From Tistrella mobilis (GTDB lineage: Bacteria > Pseudomonadota > Alphaproteobacteria > Tistrellales > Tistrellaceae), in assembly GCF_039634785.1 (NCBI RefSeq), contig NZ_JBBIAB010000008.1, positions 62,001-126,000 on the forward strand: a stretch of DNA of 64,000 nucleotides, in the 5' to 3' direction. Of this stretch, positions 24,971-37,856 are shown piece by piece. A model generated the notes under the pieces. The model saw only the letters and a program-made list of their open reading frames with translations, ran no database searches and had not been told where the DNA came from. How positions within the stretch are numbered: position 1 is the stretch's first letter; each line of letters begins with the position of its first letter. Both the position numbers and the translations under genes were made by a program.

Positions 24971-26566
24971 ATGAATAAGGCTCTGATGGGCGCGGTTGCC
25001 GCCGCGGCCCTGCTCGGTGCGGTCGGCGCTGCCGAAGCCAAGACGATGGTTTACTGCTCGGAGGGCAGCCCCGAGGGCTTCAACCCGCAGCTGTTCACGA
25101 CCGGCACGACCTTCGATGCCAGCTCGCGCAATGTCTACAACCGGCTGGTCGAGTTCGAGCGCGGCACCACGACCGTGCAGCCCGGCCTGGCCGAGCGCTA
25201 CGAGGTGTCGGATGACGGCCTGACCTACACCTTCCATCTGCGCAAGGGCGTGAAGTTCCAGACCACCAAGAGCTTCACCCCCAGCCGCGACTTCAACGCC
25301 GACGACGTCGTGTTCAGCTTCATGCGCCAGCTGGACCCGAACCATCCGTACAACAAGGTGTCGGGCGGCACCTATGAATACTTCCAGGGCATGAGCATGC
25401 CTTCGCTGCTGAAGGCGGTGGAGAAGGTGGACGACCACACGGTCCGCTTCGTGCTCAACCGTCCGGAAGCGCCGTTCATCGCCAATATCGCGATGGATTT
25501 CGCCTCGATCCTGTCGGCCGAATACGCCGATCAGATGATGAAGGCCGGCACGCCCGAGAAGGTCGATCTGGAGCCGGTCGGCACCGGCCCGTATCAGCTG
25601 GTGAACTACCAGAAGGATGCGGTGATCCGCTACAAGGCGCATCCCGACTACTGGCGTGGCAAGAGCAGCCTCGACACCCTGGTCTTCTCGATCACGCCCG
25701 ACGCCTCGGTCCGCTACGCCAAGATCCAGGCGGGCGAGTGCCATGTGATGCCCTATCCGAACCCGGCCGATCTTGTGAAGATGAAGGAAGACCCGAAGGT
25801 CAACCTGATGTCGCAGGAAGGTCTGAATATCGGCTATCTGGCCTTCAACGTCCGCAAGAAGCCCTTCGACGACGTGAAGGTGCGCCAGGCGCTGAACATG
25901 GCGGTCAACAAGGCCGCGATCATCGACGCGATCTATCAGGGCGCCGGCAAGGCCGCCAAGAACCCGATCCCGCCGACCATCTGGTCGTATAACGACAAGG
26001 TCGAGGATTACGCCTACGACCCCGAGAAGGCCAAGGCCCTGCTGAAGGAGGCCGGTTTCGAGAACGGTTTCGAGACCGACATCTGGGCGATGCCCGTGCA
26101 GCGGCCCTATAACCCCAATGCCCGCCGCATGGCCGAGATGATCCAGGCCGACTGGGCGGCCGTGGGGGTGAAGGCTCAGATCGTGTCCTATGAATGGGGC
26201 GAGTATCTGAAGCGCGCCCAGGCCGGGGAGCATCAGACCCTGCTGCTGGGCTGGACGGGCGACAATGGCGACCCCGACAACTTCCTGGTGGTGCTGCTGG
26301 GCTGCGATGCGGCCAATGGCGGCTCCAACTATGCCGGCTGGTGCTACAAGCCCTTCGACGACCTGATCATGAAGGCCAAGACGGTCTCGGGCCAGGCGGA
26401 GCGCACGAAGCTCTATGAAGAGGCCCAGGTGATCTTCAAGGAGCAGGCCCCCTGGGTGACCATCGCCCATTCGGTGGTCTATCAGCCGATCCGTCCCGAG
26501 GTCACCGACTGGAAGATCGACCCGCTCGGCGGTCACTACTTCTACGGCCCGGGCCTCAAGGACTGA
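24971..26566 (+). CDS. dppA: Peptide ABC transporter substrate-binding protein
   Basis: A 531-residue periplasmic solute-binding protein of the DppA/OppA family (SBP_bac_5). A Sec signal peptide covers about residues 1-23 and probably ends at AEA. Family segments are VYCSEGSPEGFNPQLFTTGT at the mature N terminus, DDVVFSFMRQLDP, and GTGPYQLVNYQKD. Ligand is likely di- or oligopeptides. GGAGGGAG precedes the ATG. It heads a five-gene dppABCDF operon and is separated from dppB by a strong hairpin. Confidence 0.92.
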   Translation: MNKALMGAVAAAALLGAVGAAEAKTMVYCSEGSPEGFNPQLFTTGTTFDASSRNVYNRLVEFERGTTTVQPGLAERYEVSDDGLTYTFHLRKGVKFQTTKSFTPSRDFNADDVVFSFMRQLDPNHPYNKVSGGTYEYFQGMSMPSLLKAVEKVDDHTVRFVLNRPEAPFIANIAMDFASILSAEYADQMMKAGTPEKVDLEPVGTGPYQLVNYQKDAVIRYKAHPDYWRGKSSLDTLVFSITPDASVRYAKIQAGECHVMPYPNPADLVKMKEDPKVNLMSQEGLNIGYLAFNVRKKPFDDVKVRQALNMAVNKAAIIDAIYQGAGKAAKNPIPPTIWSYNDKVEDYAYDPEKAKALLKEAGFENGFETDIWAMPVQRPYNPNARRMAEMIQADWAAVGVKAQIVSYEWGEYLKRAQAGEHQTLLLGWTGDNGDPDNFLVVLLGCDAANGGSNYAGWCYKPFDDLIMKAKTVSGQAERTKLYEEAQVIFKEQAPWVTIAHSVVYQPIRPEVTDWKIDPLGGHYFYGPGLKD

Positions 26567-26591
26567 GGCGCGCGCTGGCGCCATCTGCGGC

Positions 26592-26633
26592 GGCCGGCCG
26601 GAGGTGCGGGGCTCCCCACACCGCCGGCCGGCC
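26592..26633 (+). other. Intercistronic hairpin between dppA and dppB
   Basis: A long GC stem with paired arms GGCCGGCCGG / CCGGCCGGCC, then GGTG / CACC and GGGG / CCCC, broken by single mismatches, lies 25 bp after dppA. Such structures commonly protect the abundant binding-protein message and reduce read-through into permease genes. There is no U-tract. Confidence 0.7.
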
Positions 26634-26717
26634 TCGGTGCATCCCAACTCCCCCGTCCATGTGCCATCCCGTGTCCGCGGATGATGCCGGCCGCGCCGCA
26701 GCTGCGGTCGCCGTCAG

Positions 26718-27728
26718 ATGTTCGCTTTCGTGTTCCGACGTCTGGGGCTGGTCGTGCCGACCTTCCTCGGCGTCACCCTCTTCGCTTTCGTCCTCATCCG
26801 GCTGATCCCGGGCGATCCGGTCGCCCTGCTGGCGGGCGAACGCGGCCTCACCCCCGAACGTCATGCCCAGATGCTGGCCCAGCTCGGCCTCGACCGGCCG
26901 ATGGTGGAGCAGTATTTCAGCTATCTGTGGTCGCTCGCCCAGGGTGATTTCGGCCGCTCCCTCGTCACCCGCTCGCCGGTGCTGAACGACTTCCTCACCC
27001 TCTTTCCGGCCACGCTGGAACTCAGTTTCGCCGCGATGATCTTCGCGGTCGCGATCGGCCTGCCCGCCGGCATTCTGGCCGCGGTTCGGCGCGGTTCGGC
27101 GCTCGACCATACGGTCATGGCCGGGGCGCTCACCGGCTATTCGATGCCGATCTTCTGGTGGGGGCTGCTGCTGATCATGCTGTTCTCGGTGACGCTCGGC
27201 TGGACGCCGGTGTCGGGCCGGATCAGCGTGATGTACTACGTGGAGCCGGTGACCGGCTTCATGCTGATCGACACCCTGCTCTCGGACGAGCCGGAGGCCT
27301 TCTGGTCGGCGCTGCATCATCTGGTGCTGCCGGCCATCGTGCTCGGCACCATTCCGCTCGCCGTCATCGCGCGCATGACCCGCTCGTCGATGCTCGAGGT
27401 GCTGGGTGAGGATTACGTCCGCACCGCCCGTGCCAAGGGGCTGAACCCGACCCGGGTGGTGCTGATCCATGCGCTCAGAAACGCGCTCATTCCGGTGATC
27501 ACGGTGATCGGCCTGCAGGTCGGTCTGCTGCTTGCCGGCGCGATCCTGACCGAGACCATCTTCGCCTGGCCGGGCATCGGCAAATGGCTGATCGAATCGA
27601 TCGGCCGGCGCGACTACCCGTCGGTTCAGGGCGGCATCCTGCTGGTCTCCTGCGTGGTCATCGCCGTCAACCTGATCGTCGACCTGCTTTACGGCATCAT
27701 CAATCCGCGGATCCGACATGCACGCTGA
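26718..27728 (+). CDS. dppB: Peptide ABC transporter permease
   Basis: A 336-residue inner-membrane permease of the DppB type with six expected helices, the first at about residues 9-29. The ABC-interaction EAA loop reads GEDYVRTARAKGLNPTRVVLIHALRNAL near residues 230-258. It pairs with DppC to form the channel. No strong Shine-Dalgarno is seen before the ATG. The C terminus ends LLYGIINPRIRH, typical of the family. Confidence 0.92.
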   Translation: MFAFVFRRLGLVVPTFLGVTLFAFVLIRLIPGDPVALLAGERGLTPERHAQMLAQLGLDRPMVEQYFSYLWSLAQGDFGRSLVTRSPVLNDFLTLFPATLELSFAAMIFAVAIGLPAGILAAVRRGSALDHTVMAGALTGYSMPIFWWGLLLIMLFSVTLGWTPVSGRISVMYYVEPVTGFMLIDTLLSDEPEAFWSALHHLVLPAIVLGTIPLAVIARMTRSSMLEVLGEDYVRTARAKGLNPTRVVLIHALRNALIPVITVIGLQVGLLLAGAILTETIFAWPGIGKWLIESIGRRDYPSVQGGILLVSCVVIAVNLIVDLLYGIINPRIRHAR

Positions 27729-27809
27729 TCTCTGCTGCCGCATGCCCGCGGTGGCTTTGCCCCCTCCGGGTATGACCTCTTCCGATGCGGCCGGGGACCG
27801 CGGGTGCCG

Positions 27810-28706
27810 ATGAGCACCGCCGCCCCGCCGACCACGGCGCCCGCGCCCCCTGGCGCGCTCGCCGCCTTCTGGTCCGATTTCAGGCGCAACCCCGGCGCGG
27901 TCGCCGGGCTGGTGGTGATCGTGATCATCACCCTGCTCGCGGTCTTCGCCGATGTCGTGGCGCCCCATGACCCGTCGGCGCAGTTCCGTGATGCCCTGCT
28001 GGTGCCGCCGGCCTTCGCCGATGGCGGCAGCTGGAGCTTCCCGCTCGGCACCGACGATGTCGGCCGCGACATGCTCTCGCGGCTGATCCACGGCGCCCGG
28101 CTCAGCCTGCTGATCGGCGTCATCGTCGTCACCCTGTCGCTGGCGGCGGGCATCCTGCTCGGCCTGCTCGCCGGCTATTTCGGCGGGGTGGTCGACACGG
28201 TGATTATGCGGCTGATGGACATCATGCTGGCCCTGCCCAGCCTGCTGCTCGCCATCGCGATCGTCGCCATTCTGGGCCCCGGCCTCGCCAATGCCATGTT
28301 CGCGATCGCGATCGTGGTGCTGCCCCATTACGTCCGCCTCACCCGTGCGGCGGCGATGGGCGAGGTGAACAAGGAATATGTCACCGCCTCGCGCCTGGCG
28401 GGGGCGGGGCCGCTGCGGCTGATGTTCAGCGCCATCCTGCCCAATTGCATGGCGCCGCTGATCGTGCAGGCGACGCTCGGCTTTTCGACCGCGATCCTGG
28501 ATGCGGCGGCGCTCGGCTTCCTGGGGCTCGGCGCCCAGCCGCCGACCCCGGAATGGGGCACCATGCTGGCCGGCGTGCTGCAATACATCCAGCGCGCCTG
28601 GTGGGTGGTCACCCTGCCGGGCCTTGCGATCCTCGTCACCGTGCTCGCCTTCAATCTGCTGGGCGATGGTCTGCGCGACGCCCTCGATCCCAGGATGAAA
28701 CGCTGA
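27810..28706 (+). CDS. dppC: Peptide ABC transporter permease
   Basis: A 298-residue permease of the DppC type. The N-terminal extension precedes a first helix at about residues 32-52. The [23 protein letters not shown] signature and an EAA loop ([26 protein letters not shown]) are visible. I chose the ATG at 27810; a GTG at 27804 would add two residues. Its stop overlaps the dppD start by one base (TGATG). Confidence 0.92.
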   Translation: MSTAAPPTTAPAPPGALAAFWSDFRRNPGAVAGLVVIVIITLLAVFADVVAPHDPSAQFRDALLVPPAFADGGSWSFPLGTDDVGRDMLSRLIHGARLSLLIGVIVVTLSLAAGILLGLLAGYFGGVVDTVIMRLMDIMLALPSLLLAIAIVAILGPGLANAMFAIAIVVLPHYVRLTRAAAMGEVNKEYVTASRLAGAGPLRLMFSAILPNCMAPLIVQATLGFSTAILDAAALGFLGLGAQPPTPEWGTMLAGVLQYIQRAWWVVTLPGLAILVTVLAFNLLGDGLRDALDPRMKR

Positions 28707-29710
28707 TGGCCCTGCTCGATATCGACGGCCTGACCGTTACCTTCGGCACGGGCGACCGTGCCTTCCGGGCGGTGGACGGCGTCTCGCTCTCGGTGGATGC
28801 GGGCGAGGTGCTGGGCATCGTCGGCGAAAGCGGGTCGGGCAAGAGCGTCAGCTCGCTCGCCGTCATGGGGCTGCTGCCGCCGACCGCCCGGGTGGAGGCG
28901 CAGCGCCTGACCTTTGCCGGAACCGACCTCCTGTCGCTGTCGGGCCGCGCCCGTCGCAGGCTGACCGGCAAGGATGTGGCGATGGTCTTCCAGGACCCGC
29001 TGACCAGCCTCAACCCCTGCTACACGATCGGCTTCCAGATCATCGAGGCGCTGAAAGTGCACGAAGGCGGCAGCCGCCGGCAGCTGCGCGAACGCGCCGT
29101 CGACCTGCTGGACCAGGTGGGTATTCCCGACCCCAGGGCGCGGATCGATTCCTACCCCCACCAGCTTTCGGGCGGCATGAATCAGCGGGTGGTGATCGCC
29201 ATGGCGATCGCCTGCAACCCAAGGCTGCTGATCGCCGACGAGCCGACCACGGCACTCGACGTCACCATTCAGGCGCAGATCCTGGATCTGCTGCTGGGGC
29301 TGCAGCGCGACCGGGGCATGGCCCTGATCCTGATCACCCACGACCTGGCCGTGGTCGCGGAAACCGCAAGGCGGGTGGCGGTGATGTATGCGGGCCAGGT
29401 GGTGGAAACCGGGCAGGTGCCCGGGATCTTCCGCCACCCCCGCCATCCCTATACCGCCGCCCTGCTGGAGGCCTTGCCGGAACGGGCGGCGGGCAAGCGC
29501 CGGCTGAATGCGATCCCGGGCGTCGTGCCCGGCCAGTATGACCGCCCGCCGGGCTGCCTGCTGGAGCCGCGCTGCCCCCATGCCGTGCCGCATTGCCGGG
29601 CGGTGCAGCCATCGCTCAGGCCCTGGGGGCCGGATGCGGCGGTGCGCTGCCACACGCCGCTCGACGATGCCGGCCGGCCAGGTCCGGCGGAGGAGATGGC
29701 CCATGGCTGA
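28706..29710 (+). CDS. dppD: Peptide ABC transporter ATP-binding protein
   Basis: A 334-residue ATPase subunit. The Walker A is GESGSGKS near residue 37, the ABC signature is LSGGMNQRV near 155, and Walker B is LLIADEPT. The C-terminal oligopeptide-transporter domain carries a Cys-containing segment ([16 protein letters not shown]), which in this family can bind an Fe-S cluster. It powers transport with DppF. It starts one base inside dppC's stop and ends eight bases inside dppF. Confidence 0.93.
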   Translation: MALLDIDGLTVTFGTGDRAFRAVDGVSLSVDAGEVLGIVGESGSGKSVSSLAVMGLLPPTARVEAQRLTFAGTDLLSLSGRARRRLTGKDVAMVFQDPLTSLNPCYTIGFQIIEALKVHEGGSRRQLRERAVDLLDQVGIPDPRARIDSYPHQLSGGMNQRVVIAMAIACNPRLLIADEPTTALDVTIQAQILDLLLGLQRDRGMALILITHDLAVVAETARRVAVMYAGQVVETGQVPGIFRHPRHPYTAALLEALPERAAGKRRLNAIPGVVPGQYDRPPGCLLEPRCPHAVPHCRAVQPSLRPWGPDAAVRCHTPLDDAGRPGPAEEMAHG

Positions 29711-30692
29711 GCCGATCGCACCGATCCTGGTGTCGGAGGATCTGACCCGCCATTACGAGGTGCCGCGGGGCTTCCTCAAGGGCTCGGCCGTGCTCAGGGC
29801 GCTGGACGGGGTCAGCTTCGAGGTGGCGCCCGGCCGCACGCTGGCGGTGGTCGGCGAAAGCGGCTGCGGCAAGTCGACCCTTGCCCGTCAGCTGGTGATG
29901 ATCGAAAAGCCGACAGCGGGCCGGCTGGTCATTGACGGTGCCGATGTGGCGGGTGCGGATGCCGCCACCCTGCGCCGGCTGCGCCGGCGGGTGCAGATGG
30001 TGTTCCAGAACCCCTATGCCTCGCTCAATCCGCGCAAGACCGTGGCCCAGACGCTGGAGGAACCGCTCGCCATCAACACCGATCTCGACCGCGCGGCGCG
30101 GCGGGAGAGGGTGGCGGCGATGATGGCCAGGGTCGGGCTCCGGCCGGAACAGGCGGGGCGCTACCCGCACATGTTCTCGGGCGGCCAGCGTCAGCGCGTC
30201 GCCATCGCCCGGGCGCTGATGCTCGACCCGGCGGTGGTGGTGGCGGACGAGCCGGTCTCGGCGCTCGACGTGTCGATCCAGGCCCAGGTGCTGAACCTGC
30301 TGATCGATCTGCAGCAGGAATTCGGCGTCGCCTATGTCTTCATCAGCCATGATCTGTCGGTGGTGCGCCACATCGCCGACGAGGTGATGGTGATGTATCT
30401 GGGCCGCGCCGTGGAGCAGGCCGACAAGGCGGTGCTGTTCGACGCGCCGGCGCACCCCTATACCCGCGCCCTGCTTGCCGCCACGCCGCGGATCGACCCG
30501 GATGAGCGGGCGGTGCGCCAGCCGATCGGTGGCGAGCTGCCGTCGCCCCTGGCGCCGCCGCCGGGCTGCACCTTCCATCGCCGCTGTCCGTTCGCCATCG
30601 ACCGCTGCAAGACCGAGCGGCCGGAGCTTCGGCCTGTGGGGCCGCGACGGGTCGCCTGCCATCGTGCCGAGGAGGTGCTGGCTCAGCCCTGA
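29703..30692 (+). CDS. dppF: Peptide ABC transporter ATP-binding protein
   Basis: A 329-residue ATPase subunit paired with DppD. The Walker A is GESGCGKST near residue 53, the ABC signature is FSGGQRQRV, and Walker B reads [13 protein letters not shown] Cys-containing tail ([16 protein letters not shown]) matches oligopeptide transporter subunits. The start lies eight bases before the dppD stop. The stop codon sits in the first copy of an 18-bp tandem duplication. Confidence 0.93.
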   Translation: MAEPIAPILVSEDLTRHYEVPRGFLKGSAVLRALDGVSFEVAPGRTLAVVGESGCGKSTLARQLVMIEKPTAGRLVIDGADVAGADAATLRRLRRRVQMVFQNPYASLNPRKTVAQTLEEPLAINTDLDRAARRERVAAMMARVGLRPEQAGRYPHMFSGGQRQRVAIARALMLDPAVVVADEPVSALDVSIQAQVLNLLIDLQQEFGVAYVFISHDLSVVRHIADEVMVMYLGRAVEQADKAVLFDAPAHPYTRALLAATPRIDPDERAVRQPIGGELPSPLAPPPGCTFHRRCPFAIDRCKTERPELRPVGPRRVACHRAEEVLAQP

Positions 30693-30722
30693 CCCTCACC
30701 CGAACCCTGACCCTCACCCGAT
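30687..30722. repeat. 18-bp tandem duplication covering the dppF stop codon
   Basis: Units at 30687-30704 and 30705-30722 differ only in the last base. Each reads CCCTGACCCTCACCCGA plus one base and is itself built of three related hexamers. The TGA of dppF lies in copy one and a second TGA in copy two. Confidence 0.88.
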
Positions 30723-30734
30723 GGCGCATGCCCC

Positions 30735-30770
30735 GGGCCGGTCGTGACATCGTCCTGTCACGGCCGGCCC
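30735..30770 (+). terminator. Hairpin terminator after the dpp operon
   Basis: A 15-bp stem GGGCCGGTCGTGACA / TGTCACGGCCGGCCC with one G-T wobble and a 6-nt loop, followed by GTCCTTT, lies 42 bp past dppF. The pairing is strong but the T-tract is short. Confidence 0.65.
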
Positions 30771-30952
30771 GTCCTTTGCCGCAGCCTGCCCATCGACCGC
30801 CATTGACAGGACATCTCACGGCCACTGGCGGGACCGTCTGGAATTGTCTAAACTCCGATCATTCCAGGTGTTTCCGTCCCGCACAGCCTGTTCCGCCGAT
30901 GCCTGGACCGTCCCTTATCCGCTGATCCACCCTCGGGAGCCTCTGGCCGCCC

Positions 30953-31510
30953 ATGTCCGCGCTCGACGCCATCCGCCGTATCGAGACGGCCCGCCCGGTT
31001 CCGGGCTGGGGTGGGGCGACCACGCGCAGCGCGCCCCTGGGCGAAAGCTGGCAGGATGAAATCCGCCGCGTCGATCCCTCGGGCACCGGCCGCGAGGATG
31101 GCGGCAGTGCCTTCGAACAGGCGCTGGCGCGCGATCAGCAGAACCAGGAACAGCAGCGGGGATCCGGTTTCGGGCAGCGGTTTTCGTCCGGAACGCTGTC
31201 GACCCTGATTGCACTGCAGGCGGATCCGGGATTTGCAGCCCGGAGTTACGGCTCCGCCGACGTCACCAGCCCGTCCCGCGCAGCCGCGCGCTACGAGGCC
31301 ACGGCCAATTCGACCGTCCTCGACGACACGGCCGGGGCCGGTGATGGTGCTACGGCCACGGCGCGGGGAAGCGCAAGCCTGTTCGGGCTGTTCCAGAATT
31401 TCGTCGCCAATCGCCCCGAGGCGTCTTCGGTGATTGCCGCCTATCGCGCGGTTCAGTCGGTGCGCGCCGACGATCTGGGCCGGCAGCTGGCGGTCACCCG
31501 CTTCGGCTGA
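30953..31510 (+). CDS. Hypothetical protein, Ser/Ala/Gln-rich
   Basis: I do not recognise this 185-residue protein. The N terminus has a short predicted helix (MSALDAIRRIET), the middle is polar and Gln-rich (ARDQQNQEQQ near residue 59) and a GFGQRFSSGTLSTLIALQ segment could be an amphipathic helix. No signal peptide or membrane helix is visible. Much of it looks disordered. Its TGA is immediately followed by the stop of the convergent PaiB-like gene. Codon use resembles its neighbours, so it is probably real. Confidence 0.6.
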   Translation: MSALDAIRRIETARPVPGWGGATTRSAPLGESWQDEIRRVDPSGTGREDGGSAFEQALARDQQNQEQQRGSGFGQRFSSGTLSTLIALQADPGFAARSYGSADVTSPSRAAARYEATANSTVLDDTAGAGDGATATARGSASLFGLFQNFVANRPEASSVIAAYRAVQSVRADDLGRQLAVTRFG

Positions 31511-32170
31511 TCAGGGCATGTCGTTGTCGTCTGGAAAATCATAGACGAGATCCGGGCGGAGTGCCCGCATGCGGCGGGCCAGATCCTCTGCCGCGGTCGT
31601 TCCGGCCCGGGCCAGCCGGTTGGCGACGGCGACATGGTCGGCATCCGTCTTGTGCTGGTTGAGCTTGGACTGGCCCTCGATCCGGTCGACGAGCACTTCG
31701 ATGACCCGGATGCCGTCGAGCATGGCCTGGCGCTTCTGCGGCTCCATCGCCTCCAGGCTCCAGGCGGGCTTGGGCAGCCGGGCCTCGGCCGTGGCGAGGA
31801 GGGCATCGCCATGGCCGCGATTGCCGTCCACCGGCTGCAGCCGTGCCGGGCCCGACAGATGCACCGCTTCGTAAAGCCAGGTCGAGACCTGGTCTTCCGA
31901 GACATACCAGTCGTTGGAGACATAGGCGTCCGGCCCGGCAACCGCGATCAGGAAACGGGCGCCGGCCGCCGCCTGCGCCACCAGTGGATTGCCGGCGGTC
32001 AGGTGGAACTGCACCACGGTCTGACCGGGGTCGCGCCGGATGATGAAGGGGATGTGCGACCCCAGCGGATCGCCACCATCGGCCGCGACCGCCAGACCGA
32101 AGCCGCGCCTGGCGGCGAAGTCCAGGGCGGCATCATCCTCCATGCGGAAGGGCGGACGCAGGATGTGCAT
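31511..32170 (-). CDS. FMN-binding negative transcriptional regulator (PaiB-like)
   Basis: A 219-residue split-barrel flavin-binding protein of the PaiB family. Signature segments are GSHIPFIIRR near residue 38, a central DAYVSNDWYVSED and SKLNQHKTDAD near the C terminus, the equivalent of the family's SKLSQN. PaiB proteins were named for control of sporulation and protease genes in Bacillus but most act as FMN proteins of unclear role. The ATG at 32170 follows GGAG. It is followed at once by a convergent stop, forming TGATCA. Confidence 0.83.
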   Translation of the reverse strand: MHILRPPFRMEDDAALDFAARRGFGLAVAADGGDPLGSHIPFIIRRDPGQTVVQFHLTAGNPLVAQAAAGARFLIAVAGPDAYVSNDWYVSEDQVSTWLYEAVHLSGPARLQPVDGNRGHGDALLATAEARLPKPAWSLEAMEPQKRQAMLDGIRVIEVLVDRIEGQSKLNQHKTDADHVAVANRLARAGTTAAEDLARRMRALRPDLVYDFPDDNDMP

Positions 32171-32268
32171 GATCTCCACTCCCTCGTGCCCCGTCTGCTT
32201 CTGCGGCCGGTTTCGGGCCGGGCGGGGGCTGTTCTTCCTGGGTAGCACGAGCCCGGGCGATCCGCACG

Positions 32269-32303
32269 AAAAAGGCCGGCCTCACCAATGGGAGGCCGGC
32301 CTT
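32269..32303 (-). terminator. Rho-independent terminator after asd (minus strand)
   Basis: A perfect 12-bp stem AAGGCCGGCCTC / GAGGCCGGCCTT has an 8-nt loop. Read on the minus strand it is followed by a run of five T, at 42 bp past the asd stop. This is a classical intrinsic terminator. Confidence 0.9.
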
Positions 32304-32323
32304 CTGGCAGGGTGTCCGGTGCG

Positions 32324-32355
32324 GCCGGTCAGACCAGCAGCCGGTCAGACCAGCA
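32324..32355. repeat. 16-bp tandem duplication covering the asd stop codon
   Basis: Two identical units GCCGGTCAGACCAGCA lie at 32324-32339 and 32340-32355. The stop of asd (TGA on the minus strand, 32345-32347) is in the second unit and a second TGA is 16 bp further on. Confidence 0.92.
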
Positions 32356-33337
32356 GTTCGGCGATCTGCACCGTGTTGAGGGCGGCACCCTTCAGCAGCT
32401 GGTCGCCGCAGACGAAGAAGTCGAGACCGGTGTCGCCGAAGACCAGGCTCTCGCGGATCCGGCCGACTTCCACGTCATACTTCGACGAGGCGGTCAGCGG
32501 CATCGGGTAGAGCTTGTTTGCCGGATCATCGGCCAGCGTGACGCCCTGGGCCTTGGCCAGAACCTCGCGCGCGGCCGCCGGGGTGACCGGGTGCCGCGTC
32601 TCGATGGTCACCGCTTCGGCATGGGCGCGCATGGTCGGCACGCGCACGGCCGTGCAGCTCAGCAGCACCTCGGGCGCTTCCATGATCTTCCGCGTCTCCC
32701 AGAGGACCTTCATCTCCTCGCGGGTGTAGCCATTGTCCTGGAAGCTGTCGATATGCGGGATCAGGTTGAAGGCCAGCGGATGGGCGAACTTCGACGCCGT
32801 CACCGGCTCACCCGCCAGATACTGGCGCGCGCCCTGTTCCAGCTCGGTCATGCCCTCGGCGCCCGCGCCGCTCGCCGCCTGATAGGTCGAGACGATGGCG
32901 CGCTTCACGCCGAACGCCTCGTGCAGGGGGGCGAGCGCCATCAGCAGGATCGCCGTGGTGCAGTTCGGATTGGCGATCAGCTTCTGCCCCAGCGCGCGGC
33001 GGCCGTTGATCTCGGGCACCACCAGCGGCACCGCATCGTCGTAGCGGAAGGCCGAGGAGTTGTCGATCACCACCGCACCGCCTTCGGCGGCGATCTGCGG
33101 CGCATATTCCTTGGCGAAATCACCCGAAACCGCCAGGAACACGATGTCCATGCCCCGCGCCGCCTCCACCGAGAACGGCTCGATGGTGATGGTGCCGAAC
33201 GCGGTTTCGGTGGTTTTGCCGGCGCTCCGCTCGGAGGCGAAGAGATGAAGCTCGGTCACGGGGAAACCACGGTCCTTCAGGACCTGGATCGTCTCCTGAC
33301 CGACCGCGCCGGTGGCGCCGACGATACCGATCCGCAT
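32345..33337 (-). CDS. asd: Aspartate-semialdehyde dehydrogenase
   Basis: A 330-residue enzyme that reduces aspartyl phosphate to aspartate semialdehyde with NADPH, the branch point to lysine, threonine, methionine and diaminopimelate. The NADP motif is GATGAVG at residues 7-13. The catalytic Cys126 lies in NPNCTT, and the [12 protein letters not shown] segment is conserved. AAGGAA precedes the ATG at 33337. It stands alone with a strong terminator; the DapB-like gene of the same nominal pathway is 15 kb away. Confidence 0.96.
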   Translation of the reverse strand: MRIGIVGATGAVGQETIQVLKDRGFPVTELHLFASERSAGKTTETAFGTITIEPFSVEAARGMDIVFLAVSGDFAKEYAPQIAAEGGAVVIDNSSAFRYDDAVPLVVPEINGRRALGQKLIANPNCTTAILLMALAPLHEAFGVKRAIVSTYQAASGAGAEGMTELEQGARQYLAGEPVTASKFAHPLAFNLIPHIDSFQDNGYTREEMKVLWETRKIMEAPEVLLSCTAVRVPTMRAHAEAVTIETRHPVTPAAAREVLAKAQGVTLADDPANKLYPMPLTASSKYDVEVGRIRESLVFGDTGLDFFVCGDQLLKGAALNTVQIAELLV

Positions 33338-33513
33338 GGGTCTGTTCCTTGGAGGCAGAGAGGTTGATGAGCGCAGGCACGGAGATATGGCACAGATCCC
33401 CCGCCTGCAAGCGCGCCGCACGCTAACAGCTTGGACGGCCACACGCAACGGCCGCCGGTATACCGGCGGGCTCGGTTGAAAACTTCTCGGGCGCCCCCCC
33501 TCGTATCGCCGGT

Positions 33514-35112
33514 TCAGTAGCCCAGCGCGCAACCGTCCTTGCGCGGATCGGACCCGCCGATCAGTACGCCGCGGTCCCAGTCGATCAGGATGGCCTGGGC
33601 CCCGCCCAGGGGCTGGGCCGCGGCCCGCACGCGGTGGCCGAGGCCGATCAGCCGGGGCATGAGGGCGGGGTCGGCCCCGGTCTCCACCTCCAGCACCCCG
33701 CCCATCGCCATGGAGCGCGGCAGATCGATGGCGGCCTGCGGGTCAAGTCCGTGATCGAGGATCCGCGACAGCAGTGCCGCATGGCCGATGGCCTGGTAGT
33801 GCCCGCCCATCACCCCGAAACTCATCACCGGCCGGCGGCCATCGCCGGTCATCCCGGCGACCAGGGTGTGGGGCGGCCGCAGACCGGGCCGGTAGTGCCC
33901 GGCCATCCCCGGTGCCAGGCGGAAGCCGGTGCCGCGGCTGTTGAACAGCACGCCCGATCGGGGGCAGGTGATGCCGCTGCCGAAGGCATGGAAGATCGAA
34001 TTGACCATCGACACCGCCGTCTGGTCGCGATCGACGACGCTGACATACACCGTATCGCCGCTGCCGCCGGGGCGCTCCGGGGCGGGGTCTGCCCGACCGC
34101 CTGCCGCAATGCGGGCAGCTGCGGCGCGGGCCCCCTCCATGATCTGCGCCAGCCCGCCATCATCGGCGCCATGGTCGTCTGCAGGATCGGCCAGGAACCG
34201 GTCGCGCAGGGCGATACCGGCCTCGGAGGCCCGGGCGATCAGGTCGTGGAAGGCGGCGCCGTCGGGGTCGAGGGCGGCGATGTCGGCCGGTTCCATCATC
34301 GCCAGCAGGGCAAGCACGATGGCCCCCTGGCTGTTGGGCGGGGTTTCGAACACCCGGGTGCCGCGATAGCTGCCCGCTGCCGGGGCGACATAGTTGCCGG
34401 TATGGCCGGTGAAATCCTCCGCCTCGTGCGGGCCGCCCAGCGCCTTCAGGGTGGCGAGCATGTCGTCCGCCACCCAGCCGTCATAGAAGCCCCGGGCGCC
34501 GTCCTTCGCAATCGCCGACAGCGTGCGGCACATCTGGGTCTGCGGCATGCGGGTGCCGGCCGCCGGGGCACGGGTTCCGGCCAGGAAACTCTGGGCGGTG
34601 ATCTCGTTGGACTGCAGCAGCGGCAGATGGCGGGTCCAGTCGGCGGCGACCCGGGGGGCGACCGGGGCGCCGGCGCGCGCCAGATCGATTGCCGGCGCCA
34701 GGATCCGGTCCAGGCCCAGTCGGCCATGATCGATGGACAGCCGGTCCCAGGCCTCCACCGCGCCCGGGATGGTGACGGCCAGCGGATGGGATTGCGGCAC
34801 GGCGACGGCGCCCTCGTCCAGCAGCCGCAGGACCGCAGGCTCCGCGCCGCGGGCGGCACGCCCGGTGCCGTTATAGCAGAGCGGGGCCGCATCGCCGGCG
34901 CGCTGGATCAGCATCCAGCAATCCCCGCCGATGCCGGTCATATGCGGCTCCAGAAGCCCCAGCACCGCCACGGCGGCGATCGCGGCATCGACGGCATTGC
35001 CGCCCGCGCGCAGCGTCTCGATCGCGGTCAGGGTCGCGAGCGGGTGCGAGGTCGCGGCCATCGCCTCGTTGGCATAGACGGCGGAGCGGCCGGGGCGCTG
35101 GAAGTCACGCAT
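33514..35112 (-). CDS. ggt: Gamma-glutamyltransferase family protein
   Basis: A 532-residue Ntn-hydrolase that transfers or hydrolyses gamma-glutamyl groups, for example from glutathione. Family segments are [25 protein letters not shown] near residue 40 and the proposed autocleavage region [19 protein letters not shown], where Thr becomes the new N-terminal nucleophile. The C terminus has [14 protein letters not shown]. No clear signal peptide is visible, so it may be cytosolic. The ATG at 35112 is preceded by GGAAAGG on the minus strand; the much longer frame is a shadow of ZapE. It is divergent from zapE. Confidence 0.9.
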   Translation of the reverse strand: MRDFQRPGRSAVYANEAMAATSHPLATLTAIETLRAGGNAVDAAIAAVAVLGLLEPHMTGIGGDCWMLIQRAGDAAPLCYNGTGRAARGAEPAVLRLLDEGAVAVPQSHPLAVTIPGAVEAWDRLSIDHGRLGLDRILAPAIDLARAGAPVAPRVAADWTRHLPLLQSNEITAQSFLAGTRAPAAGTRMPQTQMCRTLSAIAKDGARGFYDGWVADDMLATLKALGGPHEAEDFTGHTGNYVAPAAGSYRGTRVFETPPNSQGAIVLALLAMMEPADIAALDPDGAAFHDLIARASEAGIALRDRFLADPADDHGADDGGLAQIMEGARAAAARIAAGGRADPAPERPGGSGDTVYVSVVDRDQTAVSMVNSIFHAFGSGITCPRSGVLFNSRGTGFRLAPGMAGHYRPGLRPPHTLVAGMTGDGRRPVMSFGVMGGHYQAIGHAALLSRILDHGLDPQAAIDLPRSMAMGGVLEVETGADPALMPRLIGLGHRVRAAAQPLGGAQAILIDWDRGVLIGGSDPRKDGCALGY

Positions 35113-35331
35113 CGGGCGTGGCCCTTTCCGGAAAGATCGTGATGCGGGGTGCATTGTGGCATGAATGTGCGCAATGCGCGAGGCATGCCGCCGACCGGCA
35201 CCGGGTGCATGGCCGCCAACCGTCCTCTGCGGGTTGTGCAATGCGGCAGAATGCCCCATCTTCAGGGCCGACACCGCCCGCTCGCCCTTCGCCGGCCGTC
35301 CTCTGGCCGGCCGCCCTCCAACCGTCGACGA

Positions 35332-37856
<2,525 letters not shown>

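Noticed and set aside
30803-30808. TTGACA as a -35 upstream of the hypothetical gene at 30953
   Set aside because: No acceptable -10 at 16-19 bp; the following bases are GC-rich.
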